From contig NZ_JANZNT010000001.1 in assembly GCF_025153455.1 (NCBI RefSeq), positions 2,366,001 through 2,430,000 of the forward strand: a stretch of DNA of 64,000 bases, read 5' to 3'. A program made the position numbers and the translations under genes. This document shows, in pieces, positions 10,337-19,362 of the stretch (the first letter of the stretch is position 1; every line of letters begins with the position of its first letter). Below the pieces are notes generated by a model. The model saw only the letters and a list, made by a program, of their open reading frames with translations, was not told the DNA's origin and did not search any database. This DNA comes from Sphingomonas sp. BGYR3 (GTDB lineage: Bacteria; Pseudomonadota; Alphaproteobacteria; Sphingomonadales; Sphingomonadaceae).

Positions 10337-11448
10337 GCCATTGCCTCGTTCAGCGCGCCTGTCAGCGCATCGATATCGGTCATCGTGACGTTCAGCGTCA
10401 GGGACAGGCGCAGCCGGGCGGTTCCGGCGGGCACCGTTGGCGGACGGATGCCGCGCACGTCGAACCCGGCCGCCTGGATCTGCGCCGCAACGGCCATGGC
10501 GCGGGCGTCTTCGCCTAGGATCACCGGCACGATCTGGCTGCCCGTCGGCGCGATGCCCAGCCGGGCCAATTCGGCGCCCGCAGCGGCGATCAACCCGTGC
10601 AGGGCGGCCCGCCGCTCCGGCTCGTCCGACAGGATGCGAAGCGATTCGCGCACCAGCGCGGCGATCAACGGCGACGGCGCGGTCGAATAGATGAAGCCGC
10701 GCCCGCGATTGACGATGAAATCGCGCATCACGCGGGGCAGCGTGACCAGCGCCCCTTCGACGCCCATCGCCTTGCCACAGGTGTGGATGGCGATGCGGCG
10801 CGGGCCGGGCAGCGACAGCCCCTGGCCCCGGTCGCCAAACACGCCGGTGGCGTGCGCCTCGTCCACGATCAGCACCGCATCCTCGGCTTCGGCCAGCGCG
10901 GTCAGCTCGGCCAGCGGCGCGCGGTCGCCATCCATGCTGTACAGGCTCTCCACCGCGATCCAGGGCGTGCCCATCCCCCCGCTGCGCCGCCAGTCGCGGA
11001 TGGCGTCGGTAAATCCCTGCACGTCATTGTGCGGCACGCCGCGGGCAGGCGCGCGGGCCAGCCGCATCCCCTCATGCGCGCTGGCATGGATCAGGGCATC
11101 GTGCAGGATCAGGTCGCCGCGCTGCGGCAGCGTCGACAGGATCGTCGCATTGGCCGCAAATCCGCTGGAAAAGAACAGCGCGGCCTCCGATCCGAAAAAC
11201 GTGGCGGCTTCTGTCTCCAGCAGCTCATGCTCCGCATCGTTGCCCCGCAACAGGCGGGATCCGCCGGACCCCGTTGGCACGCCCCGCGCCAGCGCCGCCT
11301 GTGCCGCAGTGGCAAGGCGGGGGGAACGGGCAAGCGCCAGATAATCGTTGGACGAAAAATCGATGCCGGTGCGCGGCGAAAGCGACCGCAGCCGGTCGCG
11401 TGCCGCCAGGCCGGCCAGGTCAGACCTCAATGCGTCAATCGCTTGCAT
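10333..11448 (-). CDS. bioF: 8-amino-7-oxononanoate synthase
   Basis: PLP-dependent alpha-oxoamine synthase, 371 aa, condensing pimeloyl-ACP/CoA with alanine. Motifs: [10 protein letters not shown] near the N-terminus, [11 protein letters not shown], the [11 protein letters not shown] aspartate loop and the PLP lysine Lys226 in [11 protein letters not shown]. It is first in the bioF-bioD-bioA unit. bioB, bioC and bioH are not in this window. An inverted repeat at 11502-11516 lies between it and dnaA but lacks a T-run. Confidence 0.96.
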   Translation of the reverse strand: MQAIDALRSDLAGLAARDRLRSLSPRTGIDFSSNDYLALARSPRLATAAQAALARGVPTGSGGSRLLRGNDAEHELLETEAATFFGSEAALFFSSGFAANATILSTLPQRGDLILHDALIHASAHEGMRLARAPARGVPHNDVQGFTDAIRDWRRSGGMGTPWIAVESLYSMDGDRAPLAELTALAEAEDAVLIVDEAHATGVFGDRGQGLSLPGPRRIAIHTCGKAMGVEGALVTLPRVMRDFIVNRGRGFIYSTAPSPLIAALVRESLRILSDEPERRAALHGLIAAAGAELARLGIAPTGSQIVPVILGEDARAMAVAAQIQAAGFDVRGIRPPTVPAGTARLRLSLTLNVTMTDIDALTGALNEAMA

Positions 11449-11525
11449 GGCCCGCTGTTAGGATCGCTGCGCCATCAAGGGAAGCGGGCTGCGCCAGAGA
11501 CCCGGGCTATGCCCGGCCGGGGGGA

Positions 11526-12983
11526 TCAACCCTCCAGCTGGCGCATCAGCACGGTGACGGCCGAATCGATTTCCTGATCCACCGCGCGCAGTTCCTCGAT
11601 CCGGCGGACGGCATGGATGACGGTCGAATGATCGCGATTGCCGAACTTGCGACCGATTTCCGGCAGGGACCGGGTGGTCAGCCGCTTGGCCAGATACATG
11701 GCGATCTGTCGCGGCCGGGCGATCGAAACCGCCCGCCGGGCAGAGATCAGGTCGATCTGCCGGACATGGTAATGCGCCGACACCGCCCGCTGAATCTCGT
11801 CGATCGTGATGCGGCGCTGCGCCCCCTTCAGCACCTCGCCAAGCGTGGCGACGGCAAAATCCATCGTCACCGACTGCCCGGTCAGCTGGGCATAGGCGAC
11901 CAGCCGGTTGAGCGCGCCTTCCATTTCCCGCACCGAATGGCACAGCCGCTGGGACAACAGGTCCAATACCTCTGCCGGGATCGCGGCACCGGGCATGTCC
12001 GCCAGCTTCGCCTTCAGGATCGCCTGACGCAGCGACAATTCGGGCGGGCGGATGTCGGCGACCAGACCTGACCCCAGCCGCGTCATCAGCCGCGTCTCGA
12101 TGCCGTCCAGCTGCTGCGGCGGGCGATCGGCGGCAACGACCAGCCGCTTGCCCGCGCCCATGAACTCGTTGACGGTGTGAAAGAATTCTTCCTGCGTCGA
12201 TTCCTTGCCGGCAATGAATTGCAGGTCGTCGATCATCAACAGGTCGACGCCGCGCAGCCGCGCCTTGAACGCAAAGGTATCGCGGGCACGCACCGCCTGC
12301 ACGAATTCGTACATGAAGCGTTCGGCCGGCATGTAGATCGCGGTCGCATCCGGCTGGGCACCCAGAAAGGCGTGGCCGATGGCGTGCATCAGATGGGTCT
12401 TGCCCAGCCCGGTCGCGCTGTGCAGGTAAAGCGGGCTGAACCGCGGACGACCCGGTTCGGCCAGCGCCTTTGCCGCATTGGTTGCCACGCGGTTCGAATC
12501 GTCGGCCAGGAACCGGTCAAAGGTCAGGCGCGAATCGAACGGCTGGGTGTCACGCGGCTGCATTGCCGCAGGCTCGGCCCGCGGCGCTGCCGGCACGGGC
12601 GCCGGCTGGTCGTTGGCGATGGTCCGCACCGGGGCCTGTACAGGCTTTTCGGGCGCCTCGACCGGACGCAGGTCGACATTGGCGGGCAGGGTTTCGATCG
12701 ACACCTTGCGAATCGACGGCAGGATCGCCCGGAACTCGTAAAAGATGCGGTCCGCATAGTGATTGCGCACCCAGCTGGCCATGAAGGCAGAGGGCAGGCC
12801 AAGGCGGACATGACGATCGCCGTCGCCGGGCATCACCTGGATGGGCTTCAGCCACTGGTCGAACAGACGGGCCCCGGCCGACGCCCGCAGATTATCGCGG
12901 ACCCGGTTCCATGCGGCAGTAACTGCTCCATTCGGTTCGATGGCTTCGTTCACTTCCTGTCCCGCAAGGCCTGCCACGCGCAC
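11526..12983 (-). CDS. dnaA: Chromosomal replication initiator DnaA
   Basis: Initiator ATPase, 485 aa. Domain I is about residues 20-100 and a Pro/Ala-rich linker runs to about 145. The AAA+ domain has Walker A TGLGKTHL (about 191-198) and Walker B LLMIDDLQF (about 248-256). The C-terminal DNA-binding domain carries the signature RDHSTVIHAVRRIEEL. No ATG is available near the N-terminus: the first GTG (12983) is preceded by a purine-rich AAGGGAAAGG and was chosen, but GTG at 12953 is a credible alternative and would remove ten residues. The upstream region to rpsT probably holds the promoter. Confidence 0.96.
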   Translation of the reverse strand: MRVAGLAGQEVNEAIEPNGAVTAAWNRVRDNLRASAGARLFDQWLKPIQVMPGDGDRHVRLGLPSAFMASWVRNHYADRIFYEFRAILPSIRKVSIETLPANVDLRPVEAPEKPVQAPVRTIANDQPAPVPAAPRAEPAAMQPRDTQPFDSRLTFDRFLADDSNRVATNAAKALAEPGRPRFSPLYLHSATGLGKTHLMHAIGHAFLGAQPDATAIYMPAERFMYEFVQAVRARDTFAFKARLRGVDLLMIDDLQFIAGKESTQEEFFHTVNEFMGAGKRLVVAADRPPQQLDGIETRLMTRLGSGLVADIRPPELSLRQAILKAKLADMPGAAIPAEVLDLLSQRLCHSVREMEGALNRLVAYAQLTGQSVTMDFAVATLGEVLKGAQRRITIDEIQRAVSAHYHVRQIDLISARRAVSIARPRQIAMYLAKRLTTRSLPEIGRKFGNRDHSTVIHAVRRIEELRAVDQEIDSAVTVLMRQLEG

Positions 12984-13335
12984 AACCTTTCCCTTGGCGC
13001 GGACAGGATCGCCCGCGCGCTACATGCCAACAGTCAACACTTCCCCCCAGCCGGAACATGCCCCCCGACTGTACAGAATGCAGCTACGCTTGAACCCGAC
13101 CTCGTCCGCGGCCGGGACCGTCGTTTTAGGAAGGGTTTCTTGAGTCGATCAAGTCCGCTTTCGTAAAGAAAGTGAAATAATGACCATTGACTCGACTTTG
13201 CCGCAGTTTTGCGTGAGACGCCGGGTTTTCTGCGGTTTTTCAGGTGGTTAACAATTGCTTGCGGGCTTTCCCCGTTCGAATCGTATGATTCGGAATGGGG
13301 TATTTCCCTGCCATCCTGGGTCATTTCCATATGAC
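12984..13335 (-). promoter_or_regulatory. dnaA upstream region with four GANTC sites
   Basis: This 0.35-kb stretch between the dnaA start and the rpsT terminator has no convincing gene. It carries four GANTC sites, the CcrM methylation target, at 13142, 13189, 13278 and 13287, plus a TTAAC half-site near 13248 resembling a CtrA half-box. No consensus DnaA box (TTATCCACA) was found, so it does not look like oriC. I infer a cell-cycle-regulated dnaA promoter, as in Caulobacter; no -35/-10 elements could be fixed. Confidence 0.5.
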
Positions 13336-13368
13336 AAAAGCCCCCGCCGCAGATGCAGCAGAGGCTTT
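13336..13368 (-). terminator. Terminator downstream of rpsT
   Basis: A 14-bp stem (13337-13350 with 13355-13368) around a 4-base loop, followed on the minus strand by four T residues. Three pairs are A/C mismatches if read as plus-strand RNA but G-U pairs in minus-strand RNA, so the hairpin is complete only in the rpsT transcript. It separates rpsT from the dnaA promoter region. Confidence 0.7.
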
Positions 13369-13404
13369 GGTCTCAGATCGTGCAGGCGATGCCTGCCGAC
13401 AGGA

Positions 13405-13668
13405 TCAGGCGAGGGCGGAAACCGCCTTGGTCAGGCGCGAGAACTTCCGCGATGCGGTGTTCTTGTGCAGCACGCCGCGTGCCACGCCGCGCGCCAGTTC
13501 CGGCTGAACCGCCGTCAGCGCCTCGGCAGCGGCGGTCTTGTCGCCAGCAGCCAGGGCCAGTTCGACCTTCTTCACGAAGGTGCGGATGCGGCTGACGCGC
13601 GCACCGTTGATTTCCGCGCGGCGCTGGTTGCGCCGGATACGCTTCTTTGCCTGAGGCGTATTCGCCAT
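13405..13668 (-). CDS. rpsT: 30S ribosomal protein S20
   Basis: Small basic primary rRNA-binding protein of the 30S subunit, 87 aa. It begins [17 protein letters not shown], as bS20 does, continues with a [10 protein letters not shown] helix and ends with [12 protein letters not shown]. Gene order dnaA-rpsT-mutM is common in alphaproteobacteria. It has its own terminator downstream, and mutM ends 131 bp upstream. Confidence 0.97.
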   Translation of the reverse strand: MANTPQAKKRIRRNQRRAEINGARVSRIRTFVKKVELALAAGDKTAAAEALTAVQPELARGVARGVLHKNTASRKFSRLTKAVSALA

Positions 13669-13714
13669 GCCGTCCTCGAATCCTTAAAATCGTCAAGAAA
13701 AGGGCCGGCACACA

Positions 13715-13746
13715 AAGGGCGCCTGTCCCCGGAAGGACGCGCCCTT
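13715..13746 (-). terminator. Probable terminator after mutM
   Basis: Inverted repeat with 7-bp outer arms (13715-13721 and 13740-13746) and a 4-bp inner stem (13725-13728 with 13735-13738). On the minus strand the hairpin is followed by TTTGTG. It lies 54 bp beyond the mutM stop. The T-run is short, so efficiency is uncertain. Confidence 0.5.
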
Positions 13747-13799
13747 ACGCGCTCCGGCTCGCCCGGTCAACTGTTCAGCGGCATCGAAGCGACGGCCAA

Positions 13800-14615
13800 T
13801 CATCGCTGGCAGGCGCGGCACCAGAAGGTGGACCGGCCGGAATCGACCATGCGCTCGACCGTGCCGCCGCACCGGCATGGCTCGCCTTCGCGGCCGTAAA
13901 CCAGCCATTGCTTGGAGAAATAGCCCAGTTGTCCGTCGGGCCGCGCATAATCGCGCAACGTCGATCCCCCGGCCAGGATGGCGGAGGACAGGACGTCGCG
14001 AATCGCCGTCACCAGCGAATCGAGCCGTTTGCGCGAAATCGTGCCGGCGGCCCGGCGCGGGTGGATGCCGGCCATGAACAGCGCCTCGCACACATAGATG
14101 TTGCCAAGGCCCGCGACGATTCGCTGATCCAGCAACAACGCCTTGACCGGCGCGGACCGGTCGTTGAACCGGTCGGCCAGATAGGCCGCGGTCAATTCCG
14201 GTCCCAGCGGTTCCGGCCCCATCGCGGCAAAGGCGGGATAGGTGGCAAGCCCCGATGCCCCGGCCAACAGGTCGACAAAGCCGAATCGGCGCGGATCGTT
14301 GAGCGCCAGCCGCCGCCCAGCCTCTGTTTCGATCACCAGATGATCGTGGGTCAGCACATCGGTGGGATCGACCCGCCAGCGCCCCGACATGCCCAGATGG
14401 AACAGCAGAACATCGTCGCGATCGGTGCTGATCAGGCCATATTTGGCCCGCCGTCCCAGCGTGGTCACTGTCGCGCCGGTCAACCGCTGACGCAGATCCG
14501 GTGGAAAGGGAAAGCGAAGGTCCGGCCGCCGCGTCTCGATCCGCGCGATCCGCTGGCCCTCCAGTACGGGCGCAAGGCCGCGAACGGTAGTTTCGACTTC
14601 GGGCAGTTCTGGCAT
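13800..14615 (-). CDS. mutM: Formamidopyrimidine-DNA glycosylase
   Basis: Bifunctional base-excision-repair glycosylase/AP lyase for 8-oxoguanine and FaPy lesions, 271 aa. The catalytic N-terminus is [14 protein letters not shown] (Pro2 Schiff base, Glu3). HLGMSGRW follows, and the C-terminal zinc finger (CRCGGTVER and [10 protein letters not shown]) is complete with four cysteines. It is divergent from ubiE, with 146 bp between them that include a palindromic repeat. Confidence 0.97.
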   Translation of the reverse strand: MPELPEVETTVRGLAPVLEGQRIARIETRRPDLRFPFPPDLRQRLTGATVTTLGRRAKYGLISTDRDDVLLFHLGMSGRWRVDPTDVLTHDHLVIETEAGRRLALNDPRRFGFVDLLAGASGLATYPAFAAMGPEPLGPELTAAYLADRFNDRSAPVKALLLDQRIVAGLGNIYVCEALFMAGIHPRRAAGTISRKRLDSLVTAIRDVLSSAILAGGSTLRDYARPDGQLGYFSKQWLVYGREGEPCRCGGTVERMVDSGRSTFWCRACQR

Positions 14616-14722
14616 CAGGATCGGCTCTCGGGTCCGGCACGCGAAACGGCGCCGCCTGCCCGGTAGCTAGGCAGTGTTTGCGGTGCGCTCAACCCTTGGC
14701 TAGAGGCGGTGGAGACGCGGTG

Positions 14723-14752
14723 CCTGTCCCTCGACTTCGCTCGGGACGAACG
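14723..14752. repeat. REP-like palindromic element
   Basis: Between mutM and ubiE. It contains GTCCC (14726-14730) and GGGAC (14743-14747) around CTTCGCT. From memory, this dispersed intergenic repeat occurs many times in sphingomonad genomes and yields the spurious peptide SSRAKSRDR when read on the reverse strand. Only one copy is seen in this window. Confidence 0.55.
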
Positions 14753-14761
14753 GAGTTGGCT

Positions 14762-15499
14762 ATGACGAACGAACGCTCGGTGTCCTTTGGCTATGAACAG
14801 GTGGCGCCAGAGGAAAAGACCCGCCGGGTGGGCGGCGTGTTTTCCAGCGTCGCGGCCCGATACGATGTGATGAACGATGCCATGTCCGGCGGCCTGCACC
14901 GGTTGTGGAAGGATTCGTTCGTGCGAAAGGTCAATCCGCGCGCCGGGGAATCGATCCTCGACATGGCGGGCGGCACCGGCGACATCGCGTTCCGCCTGGC
15001 CCGGTCGGGCGCATCGGTGACGGTGGCCGACATCAATCCCGACATGCTGGCCGTCGGCATGGAACGCGCGTCGAAACGGCGCATCGACGGCCTTGTCTGG
15101 CAGGAACAGAATGCCGAGACGCTGAGTTTCGGCGACCGTGCCTTCGATGCCTATACCATCGCCTTCGGCATCCGGAACGTGACCGATATCCCGGCGGCCC
15201 TGCGTGAGGCGCACCGGGTGCTGAAACGCGGCGGGCGGTTTTTCTGCCTTGAGTTTTCGACGACGCAATGGCCCGGCTTTGCCGATGTCTACGATGCCTA
15301 TTCGCATCATCTGGTCCCGCGGCTTGGCAAGCTGCTGGCCAATGATTCGGACAGCTATCGCTATCTGGTCGAATCGATCCGCCGGTTCCCGCCGATGCCC
15401 GCGTTCAAGGCGATGATCGAAGAGGCGGGCTTTGCCCAGGTGCGGGTGGAACCGATCCTGGGCGGACTGGTGGCGATCCATAGCGGGTGGAAGCTTTGA
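14762..15499 (+). CDS. ubiE: Ubiquinone/menaquinone C-methyltransferase UbiE
   Basis: SAM-dependent C-methyltransferase of ubiquinone synthesis, 245 aa. I chose ATG 14762 (MTNERSVSFGYEQV) because the open frame upstream runs into the palindromic repeat and GGAG precedes this ATG. Motifs: VFSSVAARYDVMNDAMSGGLHR, SAM motif I ILDMAGGTGDIAFRLA, AYTIAFGIRNV, and FCLEFS. It starts a long plus-strand run and ubiB follows after 46 bp, so the quinone genes are probably co-transcribed. Confidence 0.97.
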   Translation: MTNERSVSFGYEQVAPEEKTRRVGGVFSSVAARYDVMNDAMSGGLHRLWKDSFVRKVNPRAGESILDMAGGTGDIAFRLARSGASVTVADINPDMLAVGMERASKRRIDGLVWQEQNAETLSFGDRAFDAYTIAFGIRNVTDIPAALREAHRVLKRGGRFFCLEFSTTQWPGFADVYDAYSHHLVPRLGKLLANDSDSYRYLVESIRRFPPMPAFKAMIEEAGFAQVRVEPILGGLVAIHSGWKL

Positions 15500-15545
15500 T
15501 GATCGTCCCGCCTGCGCCGCCGCTGCCGGTCGGCATCGCCCGTCC

Positions 15546-17078
15546 ATGACCGCACCTGTCGTTCATCTGTGGCGCCTGCTGAAATGGGGCCGCACGCTTG
15601 CCCGGCACGGCGCGCTGCGCGGGATCGAGCGGGATCCCAATGCGCCCGTGGCGGTCAAGCGCGTGGCGCGGCTCGCACGGTTCGGCGCGCGCGTGCCGGC
15701 CGAACCGGCCTATGCCGATGCGTTCGAGGCGATCGGCCCTGCAGCGATCAAGCTGGGCCAGACGCTGGCGACCCGCCCCGATCTGGTCGGAGAAGCGGCG
15801 GCGCACGACCTGATGCGCCTTCAGGACCGGCTGCCTCCATTGCCGTTCGAACCGATCCGCGCCGCCATGGAAAAGGGCTTTGGCCGGCCGCTTGAGGATC
15901 TGTTCGCCAGCATCGACCCGGTGCCGGTGGGAGCCGCCTCGATCGCACAGGTCCATCGCGCCGTGACGACAGATGGCCGGCATGTCGCGGTCAAGGTGCT
16001 GCGTCCCGGCGTCGAAACCGAGTTTCTGTCCGCCATCGACACCTATGAATGGGCCGCCGCGCAGGTCGAGGCCATGGGCGGCGAGGCGCAGCGGCTGCGC
16101 CCCCGGCTGGTGATCGACACGTTCAAGCGCTGGACGCTGCGCGAGCTGGACCTGCGGCGCGAGGCCGCATCCGCCAGCGAACTGGCCGAAACGATGCGCG
16201 CCGAACCCGATTTCGTAGTGCCGAAAATCGACTGGCAGCGCAGCACGGGCAAGGTGATGACGCTGGAATGGATCGACGGCATCAAGCTGTCGAACCGGGA
16301 GGCGCTGATCGCGGCGGGGCACGATCTGCCGGGACTGGCGGTCAAGCTGGTCCGCGCGTTCCTGCGGCAGGCGATTTCGGAAGGCTTCTTTCACGCCGAC
16401 ATGCATCAGGGCAATCTGTTCGCCCTGCCCGACGGCCGCATCGCCGCCATCGATTTCGGCATCATGGGGCGCATCGACCGGCGCGCCCGCGTCTGGCTGG
16501 CCGAAATCCTCTATGGCCTGATCACCGGCAATTACCGCCGCGTGGCCGAAATTCATTTCGAGGCAGGCTATGTGCCGCCGCATCACAATGTCGAGGAGTT
16601 CGCCACGGCCCTGCGCGCGGTGGGCGAACCCATGCGCGGCCTGCCGGTCAAGGAAATGTCGATCGGCATGATGCTGGACAGCCTGTTCAACATCACCCGC
16701 GATTTCGACATGCAGACGCAGCCGCACCTGTTGCTGCTGCAAAAGACGATGGTGATGGTGGAAGGGGTGGCGACCAGCCTGGATCCCGACGTCAACCTGT
16801 GGGAATCGGCCGCACCGTTCGTGCGCGAATGGATCCGGACCGAACTTGGCCCGGAAACCTATGTCGCCGACCGGTTGATCGAGGACCTGCGCACCCTGGC
16901 GCGGCTGCCCCAGCTGGTCCGCAATATCGAGCTGCATTTTCCTGCCCCCGGAGGGGCCCCGCCATCGCCGCCGCTGCGCGAGATTCAGCTGGTCCGCGTG
17001 GGCGGCGGGTGGCGCTATGCCGTCATCGCACTGGCCGGCGGGGCGCTGGGCGCGCTGGCAATGTTCGCGGTGCAATGA
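15546..17078 (+). CDS. ubiB: UbiB/ABC1-type atypical kinase for ubiquinone synthesis
   Basis: Membrane-anchored protein-kinase-like ATPase needed for the UbiIHF hydroxylation steps, 510 aa from ATG 15546. The family KxGQ motif is AIKLGQTLATRPDL. The alanine-rich loop AASIAQVH, AVKVLRPG, catalytic HADMHQGNLF and metal-binding AIDFGIMGRI follow. A C-terminal hydrophobic helix (ALAGGALGALAMFAV) is the likely anchor. The stop overlaps the next start (ATGA). Confidence 0.95.
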   Translation: MTAPVVHLWRLLKWGRTLARHGALRGIERDPNAPVAVKRVARLARFGARVPAEPAYADAFEAIGPAAIKLGQTLATRPDLVGEAAAHDLMRLQDRLPPLPFEPIRAAMEKGFGRPLEDLFASIDPVPVGAASIAQVHRAVTTDGRHVAVKVLRPGVETEFLSAIDTYEWAAAQVEAMGGEAQRLRPRLVIDTFKRWTLRELDLRREAASASELAETMRAEPDFVVPKIDWQRSTGKVMTLEWIDGIKLSNREALIAAGHDLPGLAVKLVRAFLRQAISEGFFHADMHQGNLFALPDGRIAAIDFGIMGRIDRRARVWLAEILYGLITGNYRRVAEIHFEAGYVPPHHNVEEFATALRAVGEPMRGLPVKEMSIGMMLDSLFNITRDFDMQTQPHLLLLQKTMVMVEGVATSLDPDVNLWESAAPFVREWIRTELGPETYVADRLIEDLRTLARLPQLVRNIELHFPAPGGAPPSPPLREIQLVRVGGGWRYAVIALAGGALGALAMFAVQ

Positions 17079-18181
17079 CCGGCTTCTGGCTTGCCGGAAA
17101 CCGGCGGCTGGCCGGGATCGATCGGCGCGGCGCGATGATTGCCGCCGCCCTGCTGGCGCTGGTGCTGGCGCTGTCGTTCACCGCGCTGCTGGTGCCCGCA
17201 CCGCCGCCCGCCGCCCGCGACGCCAGCGGCCGGGTGGAGGCGCAGGCGGATGTCGTCCTTTATGAAACCATTGTCGCGGGGCTGCGCGGCGGGGATGACT
17301 ATTACCCGGTGGCGGCGCGTGCGCTGCGCGCGGGCAATTATCCGTTGCGGCCCTTCATCACCTTTCGCCTGCCGACGCTGGCGCGGTTGCAGGCAGCAGT
17401 GCCCGACTGGCTGGTCTGGGGCGTTCAGCTCAGCCTGGTCGCGGGCGTGCTGGCCGCCTGGGCGGCGCGGCTGTGGCCCAGCCTGACCCGGATGGCGCCG
17501 CGAATTGCCCTGATCGTGCTCCTGTTCGGCGGGCTGATGGCGTTCGTTCAGCTCGACCTTGCGCCATTCCACGAAATCTGGGCCGGGCTGCTGATCGCGC
17601 TGGCGCTGGCGATGTACCGGCCCGACCGGGTGCTGCTGACCGTGTCCATCACGCTGATGGCCATGCTGATCCGCGAAACCAGCGCCCTCTTCGCCCTGAT
17701 CATGTTCCTGACCGCGATTTCCGAGCGGCGCTGGCGAGAGGCTGCGGCATGGGTGGGTGCGGTCGCGGTGCTGGGCGCAGTTGTCGCGGCTCATGCCCAT
17801 GCGGTGTCGATGGTCGTTACGCCGCTGGACCCGGTTTCGCCCGGATGGTCGGGGATGCTGGGGCCGGGCCATTTTTTCCGCACGATGGGCATTTCGACCG
17901 CGCTCACGCTGGCGCCGGTCTGGCTGGCCGCGCCGGTCGTTGCCCTTGCCCTGTTCGGCTGGGCAAGCTGGCGCAGCGCCATGGCGGCGCGGACGCTGGG
18001 CACGCTGGCCGCCTATGGCCTGTTGCTGGCGCTGTTCGGGCGGCTCGATACCTTTTACTGGGGCCTGCTGGTCGCGCCGCTGGTGCTGCCCGGTCTGATC
18101 TTCGTGCCCGATGCGCTGCGGGACCTGACGCTTGCGCTGCTCGACAGACAGACCCCACGCGTGCAGAAGTCGGCGGCATGA
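17075..18181 (+). CDS. Multi-pass integral membrane protein, function unknown
   Basis: 368 aa with roughly eight to nine hydrophobic segments, the first at about residues 20-42. An early loop (DVVLYETIVAGLRGGDDYYPVAA) faces the outside if the N-terminus is inside. The DYYPVAARALRAGNYPLRPF region and overall pattern recall polytopic GT-C-like glycosyltransferases, but there is no motif I can call with certainty. It is coupled by 4-bp overlaps to ubiB upstream and coaBC downstream, so it is made with them. I do not recognise it as a known quinone or CoA gene. Confidence 0.8.
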   Translation: MTGFWLAGNRRLAGIDRRGAMIAAALLALVLALSFTALLVPAPPPAARDASGRVEAQADVVLYETIVAGLRGGDDYYPVAARALRAGNYPLRPFITFRLPTLARLQAAVPDWLVWGVQLSLVAGVLAAWAARLWPSLTRMAPRIALIVLLFGGLMAFVQLDLAPFHEIWAGLLIALALAMYRPDRVLLTVSITLMAMLIRETSALFALIMFLTAISERRWREAAAWVGAVAVLGAVVAAHAHAVSMVVTPLDPVSPGWSGMLGPGHFFRTMGISTALTLAPVWLAAPVVALALFGWASWRSAMAARTLGTLAAYGLLLALFGRLDTFYWGLLVAPLVLPGLIFVPDALRDLTLALLDRQTPRVQKSAA

Positions 18182-19362
18182 AGCGCATCCTGCTGATCGT
18201 TGGCGGCGGCATTGCGGCCTATAAGGCGTGCGAGCTGATCCGCCTGATCCGCGGAGCTGGCATGGCTGCCCGCTGCGTCCTGACGGATGGCGGGGCGCAG
18301 TTCGTGACGCCGATGACATTGGCCGCGCTGTCCGAACAGCCCGTCCATACCAGCCTGTGGGATCTGAAGGACGAGGCGGAGATGGGCCATATCCAGCTCA
18401 GCCGTCAGGCCGATCTGGTCGTCGTCGCGCCCGCCACCGCCGATCTGGTCGCACGCATGGCCGGCGGGCTGGCCAACGACCTGGCCACCACGCTGTTGCT
18501 GGCGACGGACAAGCCGGTGCTGGCGGTCCCCGCCATGAACGTGCGGATGTGGCAGCACGCCGCCACGCGCCGGAATGTCGCCCAGCTGCGGGCGGACGGC
18601 GTGACCGTGATGGAGCCGGACGAGGGGCCGATGGCGTGCGGCGAACATGGCCCGGGCCGGTTGCCGGAACCCGCCGCGATCCTTGCCGCGATCCAGACCG
18701 CGCTGGGGGGTGAGGGGCAGGCCGCCGGGCGGCTGTCCGGGCGGCATCTGCTGATCACCGCTGGTCCGACGCATGAACCCATCGATCCGGTGCGGTACAT
18801 CGCCAATCGCTCGTCCGGCAAACAGGGCTTTGCCATCGCAGCGGCAGCAGCGCGCGCCGGTGCGCGGGTGACGCTGATCGCCGGTCCGGTCCAGCTTGCG
18901 ACGCCGCCCGGCGTTGACCGCGTGGACGTCGAAACGGCAGTCGAAATGGCCGCTGCGGTCGATGCCGCACTGCCCGCCGACGTCGCGATCATGGTCGCCG
19001 CTGTCGCCGATTGGCGCGTGGCCGCGGCCGGACAGAAGATCAAGAAACAAGGCGGCGATCCGCCGCGGCTGACGCTGAACGAAAATCCCGATATACTGGC
19101 AACCGTTGCGGGCGGAGAGCGTCGGCCGGCGCTGGTCGTCGGATTTGCCGCGGAAACCGAACGGGTGATCGACCATGCGGTCGCCAAGCGGCTGCGCAAG
19201 GGGGCGGACTGGATCATTGCCAACGACGTGTCGGGCGATGTGATGGGCGGCGGTCACAATCTGGTCCATCTCGTCCGCGATACGGGGGTCGAGACGTGGG
19301 AACGGATGACAAAGGAGGCCGTGGCCGAGCGGCTGGTGGAACGGATTGCGGATGCGATTTGA
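18178..19362 (+). CDS. coaBC: Bifunctional phosphopantothenoylcysteine decarboxylase/synthetase
   Basis: Makes 4'-phosphopantetheine precursor from phosphopantothenate and cysteine in CoA synthesis, 394 aa. The N-terminal CoaC flavoprotein part (to about 185) starts KRILLIVGGGIAAYKACEL and has the PAMNVRMW motif and a MACGEHGPGR loop. The C-terminal CoaB part has TAGPTHEPIDPVRYIANRSS, a Rossmann core, and KIKKQ, the active lysine segment. ATG 18178 overlaps the upstream stop. Confidence 0.97.
   Translation: MKRILLIVGGGIAAYKACELIRLIRGAGMAARCVLTDGGAQFVTPMTLAALSEQPVHTSLWDLKDEAEMGHIQLSRQADLVVVAPATADLVARMAGGLANDLATTLLLATDKPVLAVPAMNVRMWQHAATRRNVAQLRADGVTVMEPDEGPMACGEHGPGRLPEPAAILAAIQTALGGEGQAAGRLSGRHLLITAGPTHEPIDPVRYIANRSSGKQGFAIAAAAARAGARVTLIAGPVQLATPPGVDRVDVETAVEMAAAVDAALPADVAIMVAAVADWRVAAAGQKIKKQGGDPPRLTLNENPDILATVAGGERRPALVVGFAAETERVIDHAVAKRLRKGADWIIANDVSGDVMGGGHNLVHLVRDTGVETWERMTKEAVAERLVERIADAI

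Noticed and set aside
11502..11516. Inverted repeat CCGGGC-TAT-GCCCGG between bioF and dnaA as a dnaA terminator
   Set aside because: No T-run follows on either strand, so factor-independent termination cannot be supported.
13034..13330. 98-residue minus-strand open frame upstream of dnaA
   Set aside because: It has no recognisable pattern, lies in the probable dnaA promoter, and includes GANTC-rich DNA; better explained as regulatory sequence.
12984..13404. Chromosomal origin next to dnaA
   Set aside because: No consensus DnaA boxes and no AT-rich unwinding stretch; in related alphaproteobacteria the origin is usually not at dnaA.
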